Source of the DNA: an uncultured Selenomonadaceae bacterium
GTDB taxonomy: Bacteria; Bacillota; Negativicutes; Selenomonadales; Selenomonadaceae
Direction of reading: 5' to 3'
DNA length: 44,629 nt
Assembly (NCBI GenBank): GCA_905234505.1
Contig: CAJOIA010000001.1
Coordinates: 1-44,629, forward strand
Notes under the pieces: generated by a model
The model's input: only the letters and a program-made list of their open reading frames with translations
The model's database searches: none
Told to the model about the DNA's origin: nothing
Position numbers and translations under genes: made by a program
Part shown: positions 42,311 through 44,629 of the stretch, in pieces
Position numbering within the stretch: the stretch's first letter is position 1
Layout of the letters: each line of letters starts with the position of its first letter

Positions 42311-43803
42311 TAATTTTCAACCTCCTCGACAACTTCAAAGAGTGCTTTAGCTTTCTGCAACATTTCACGATATTCATTGACAGGAACAGAATCGGCAACG
42401 ATACCCGCGCCAGCTTGAATAATTGCGGTGTCATTTTCAATTTTCATAGTGCGAAGAGTAATGCACATATCCATATTACCGCAAAAATCCATATAACCAA
42501 CAGTACCGGCGTAAAAGCCGCGCGGCTGATTTTCCAATTCGTGAATAATTTCCATAGCACGAAGTTTAGGCGCGCCGCTAACTGTACCGGCGGGAAACGT
42601 CGCCTTCAGTACGTCCATAGGCTTGTAATCATTTTTCAAAGAGCCAGTGACGCTGGAAACCATGTGCATAACGTGGCTGAAATATTCCACTGCGCGAAGT
42701 TTATTAACTTTGACAGTGCCAGCTTTGGAGATTCTGCCCAAATCATTTCGTGCAAGGTCGACTAACATTGAATGCTCAGCGCATTCTTTTTCGTCGGCTT
42801 GCAATTCTGCTGCCAAGGCGGCGTCTTCTTCTGGAGTTTCACCGCGTCTGCGAGTGCCGGCGATCGGATACGTATAAACTGTATCATTTTGAACTTTCAC
42901 CAACATTTCCGGCGACGCCCCGATCAGTTTTATACTCCCGAAATTCAAGTAGAACATGTAAGGCGAAGGATTTACTTGTCTAAGCTTCCTATAAAATAAG
43001 AAAGCCGGTTTAGAAACTCTCGACTTGAACTGATAACTCGGCACAACTTGAAAAATTTCTCCGGCAAAAATATAATCCTTCGCTTTATTAATAGCATAAA
43101 TAATACTAGGCGGCACTTCGCCATATGTCCCTATAAGATTTATCGGATTTTGGCTTTGATTCTTAACAAGATTTTTGAAAACTTTTAGCGGCGCTGAAAT
43201 AATTTCGGCAATTTTTTTCATGCGCGCGGAAATTTCTTCATACAGTGCGTCAAGATTATCATTTGGCTTAACGTCGGCAAGATAAATCAGTCGCGCAGAA
43301 TTTTTAAGCGAATCAAAAACAACCATCACGCGGCAAATCATAAATTGACCAAGAAGTTCTTCATCGCAAATTTCAAGCCCGCGTATTCTGTCAAAAGTTG
43401 CGGCAACTTCGAAATTGAAATAGCCAACCATGCCGCCATTTTGAAGTGGCAAAAGGTTAGTGGTTAGTGGCAAAGTTTTATACAACGACATAAATTTATT
43501 AATCGTGTCGACCGGTGCGCCGTCAATGCTTTTCATCAAATCGCCGTCTTTGTAAATCAGCTTGTTTTTGAAAACCTGCAAATGAATGAAAGGCTCTGCG
43601 CCGATAAATGAATATCGCCCAAATGCCTGTTGCGTGGTGTCGACCGATTCAAGGATAAAACCTTTGCCTTCGTCAACCAGCTTGTAATAGATTGAAACCG
43701 GAGTATCCAAATCGACGCTGATATTGGCAGAAACCGCAATCAAATTGGCGTCCTGCGCGAAAGATTTAAACTCGTCGATAGTCGGAGAAATTTTCAAGTT
43801 CAT
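42310..43803 (-). CDS. trpE: Anthranilate synthase component I
   Basis: A chorismate-utilising enzyme of 497 residues (usual TrpE length) that makes anthranilate with TrpG. The N-terminal part has FILESVD and GRYSFIGAEP, corresponding to the region that forms the tryptophan feedback site in TrpE. The catalytic part has IGASPEMLVKV, YPIAGTRRRGETPEED, AEHSMLVDLARNDLGR and FPAGTVSGAPKLRAMEII. AEH with LVDLARND favours TrpE over PabB. The ORF track extends it to 752 residues, but that extra 255-residue N-terminus is just the translated 81-bp repeats. The start is ATG 43803, or TTG 43797, which has better spacing (8 bases) from AGAGG. I see no trp leader peptide or attenuator in the 50 bases upstream. 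Confidence 0.93.
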   Translation of the reverse strand: MNLKISPTIDEFKSFAQDANLIAVSANISVDLDTPVSIYYKLVDEGKGFILESVDTTQQAFGRYSFIGAEPFIHLQVFKNKLIYKDGDLMKSIDGAPVDTINKFMSLYKTLPLTTNLLPLQNGGMVGYFNFEVAATFDRIRGLEICDEELLGQFMICRVMVVFDSLKNSARLIYLADVKPNDNLDALYEEISARMKKIAEIISAPLKVFKNLVKNQSQNPINLIGTYGEVPPSIIYAINKAKDYIFAGEIFQVVPSYQFKSRVSKPAFLFYRKLRQVNPSPYMFYLNFGSIKLIGASPEMLVKVQNDTVYTYPIAGTRRRGETPEEDAALAAELQADEKECAEHSMLVDLARNDLGRISKAGTVKVNKLRAVEYFSHVMHMVSSVTGSLKNDYKPMDVLKATFPAGTVSGAPKLRAMEIIHELENQPRGFYAGTVGYMDFCGNMDMCITLRTMKIENDTAIIQAGAGIVADSVPVNEYREMLQKAKALFEVVEEVEN

Positions 43804-43857
43804 CACCTCTGCAGATATTTTATAACGACCTGTCAAATAAAATAATGACGGCATTTT

Positions 43858-44629
43858 GACGCCATTTTTGCCAATTATGTTGTTTTTTCCCGAGGAAAAG
43901 TCCAAAATCGGCGTTTTCAAAAATGAGAATCGCGTACTGACGCCATTTGTACCAATTTGATTGTTTTTTCCCGAGGAAAAGTCTAAAATCAGCAGTTTCA
44001 AAAATGAGAATCGCATACTGACGCCATTTTTGCCAATTATGTTGTTTTTTCCCGAGGAAAAGTCTAAAATCAGCATTTTAAAAAATGAGAATCGCGTACT
44101 TACGCCATTTCTGCCATTTATGTTGTTTTTTCCCAGTGAAAAGTCCAAAATCAGCAGTTTCAAAAATGAGAATCGCATACTGACGCCATTTGTGCCATTT
44201 ATGTTATTTTTTACCGAGGAAAAGTCCAAAATCGGCGTTTTAAAAAATGAGAATCGCGTACTGACGCCATTTATCGCATTTTGATTGTTTTTTCCCAGTG
44301 ACAAGTCCAAAATCGGCGTTTTAAAAAATGAGAATCGCGTATTGACGCCATTTGTCGCATTTTGATTGTTTTTTCCCAGTGACAAGTCCAAAATCAGCAG
44401 TTTCAAAAATGAGAATCGCATACTGACGCCATTTTTGCCGATTATGTTGTTTTTTACCGAGGAAAAGTCCAAAATCGGCGTTTTAAAAAATAAGAATCGC
44501 GTACTGACGCCATTTCTGCTGATTATGTTATTTTTTCCCGAGGAAAAGTCAAAAATCAGCAGTTTCAAAAATGAGAATCGCGTACTGACGCCATTTGTGG
44601 CAATTATGTTGTTTTTTCCCGAGGAAAAG
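43858..44629. repeat. Tandem 81-bp repeats upstream of trpE (at least 9 copies plus a partial)
   Basis: Units begin with GACGCCATT (or close) at 43858, 43939, 44020, 44101, 44182, 44263, 44344, 44425, 44506 and 44587, exactly 81 bases apart, and the array runs off the window edge. The conserved core includes TTTTTTCCCGAGGAAAAGTC and AAAATGAGAATCGC. Two flavours alternate irregularly: ATCGGCGTTTT with CGCGTACTG, and ATCAGCAGTTTC with CGCATACTG. As 81 is a multiple of three, one minus-strand frame stays open throughout (27-residue unit like LDFSSGKNNIIGKNG), as does part of a plus-strand frame. There are no unique spacers, so it is not a CRISPR array. Confidence 0.92.

Noticed and set aside
43803-43857. 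trp attenuator or leader peptide ahead of trpE
   Set aside because: There is no Trp-rich short ORF and no terminator/antiterminator pair in the short gap; TTGACA at 43831-43836 has no -10 at a usable distance.
43961-44284. Plus-strand 107-residue ORF in the repeat array
   Set aside because: It is open only because the repeat length is a multiple of three; it has no distinct ribosome binding site or family signature.
43804-44568. The 255-residue N-terminal extension of the 752-residue trpE ORF
   Set aside because: It is the translated 81-bp repeat array; TrpE homology and a ribosome binding site begin at 43803, and 497 residues is the normal length.
43858-44629. CRISPR array
   Set aside because: The 81-bp units are similar over their whole length with no unique spacers, and there are no cas genes.

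Overview
The window looks like chromosomal DNA of a diderm Firmicute, most likely a Negativicute of the Selenomonas type. The grounds are an AT-rich genome with good AGGAGG-type ribosome binding sites, TTG and GTG openings, Firmicute-like intrinsic terminators and an rRNA-type leader, lipoproteins, and a giant RTX-like protein opening with an FDIQRF motif that I associate with that group. The assignment is an inference; there is no 16S or marker gene inside the window.

Left edge (1-1477): a near-consensus minus-strand promoter with a boxA-like leader that probably drives an rRNA operon lying off the left end, back to back with a promoter for a solitary Leu/Ile/Val-type substrate-binding lipoprotein that has its own terminator.

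1490-9384: the most unusual cluster. A vWA-like lipoprotein (plus strand) converges on a tight five-gene minus-strand array: a four-helix membrane protein, a tubulin/FtsZ-like GTPase, a 1099-residue protein carrying an actin/Hsp70-type ATPase core, a single-pass coiled-coil membrane protein and a tail-anchored protein. I read this as one envelope-associated machine that combines a tubulin-fold and an actin-fold NTPase.

9403-15824: pepD-type dipeptidase; an inverted heptamer repeat and a terminator; an orphan protein with a FliD-C-like segment; a CitA/DcuS-type sensor kinase translationally coupled to an SGNH-hydrolase envelope protein; and a small two-helix membrane protein transcribed divergently from an overlapping promoter.

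15829-41513: one 25.6-kb gene for an 8519-residue RTX-like protein (more than half the window). It has a Ser/Thr/Asn-rich head, about 1600 residues of 18-residue beta-roll repeats, then about 31 larger modules of roughly 210 residues and a short acidic/aromatic tail. No type I secretion genes are in the window.

41735-44629: trpE-trpG (anthranilate synthase) in a one-base-overlap operon, preceded by at least nine tandem 81-bp repeats that run off the right edge. A nine-base G/C tract sits between trpG and the giant gene.

Across all regions except the giant gene, the octamer CTGCGCGA recurs on both strands (32 exact copies in about 19 kb by my reading, against one in the 25.6-kb giant gene). 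It is found in all reading frames and also between genes, so it behaves like a genome-wide DNA-level signal such as an uptake or architecture motif.
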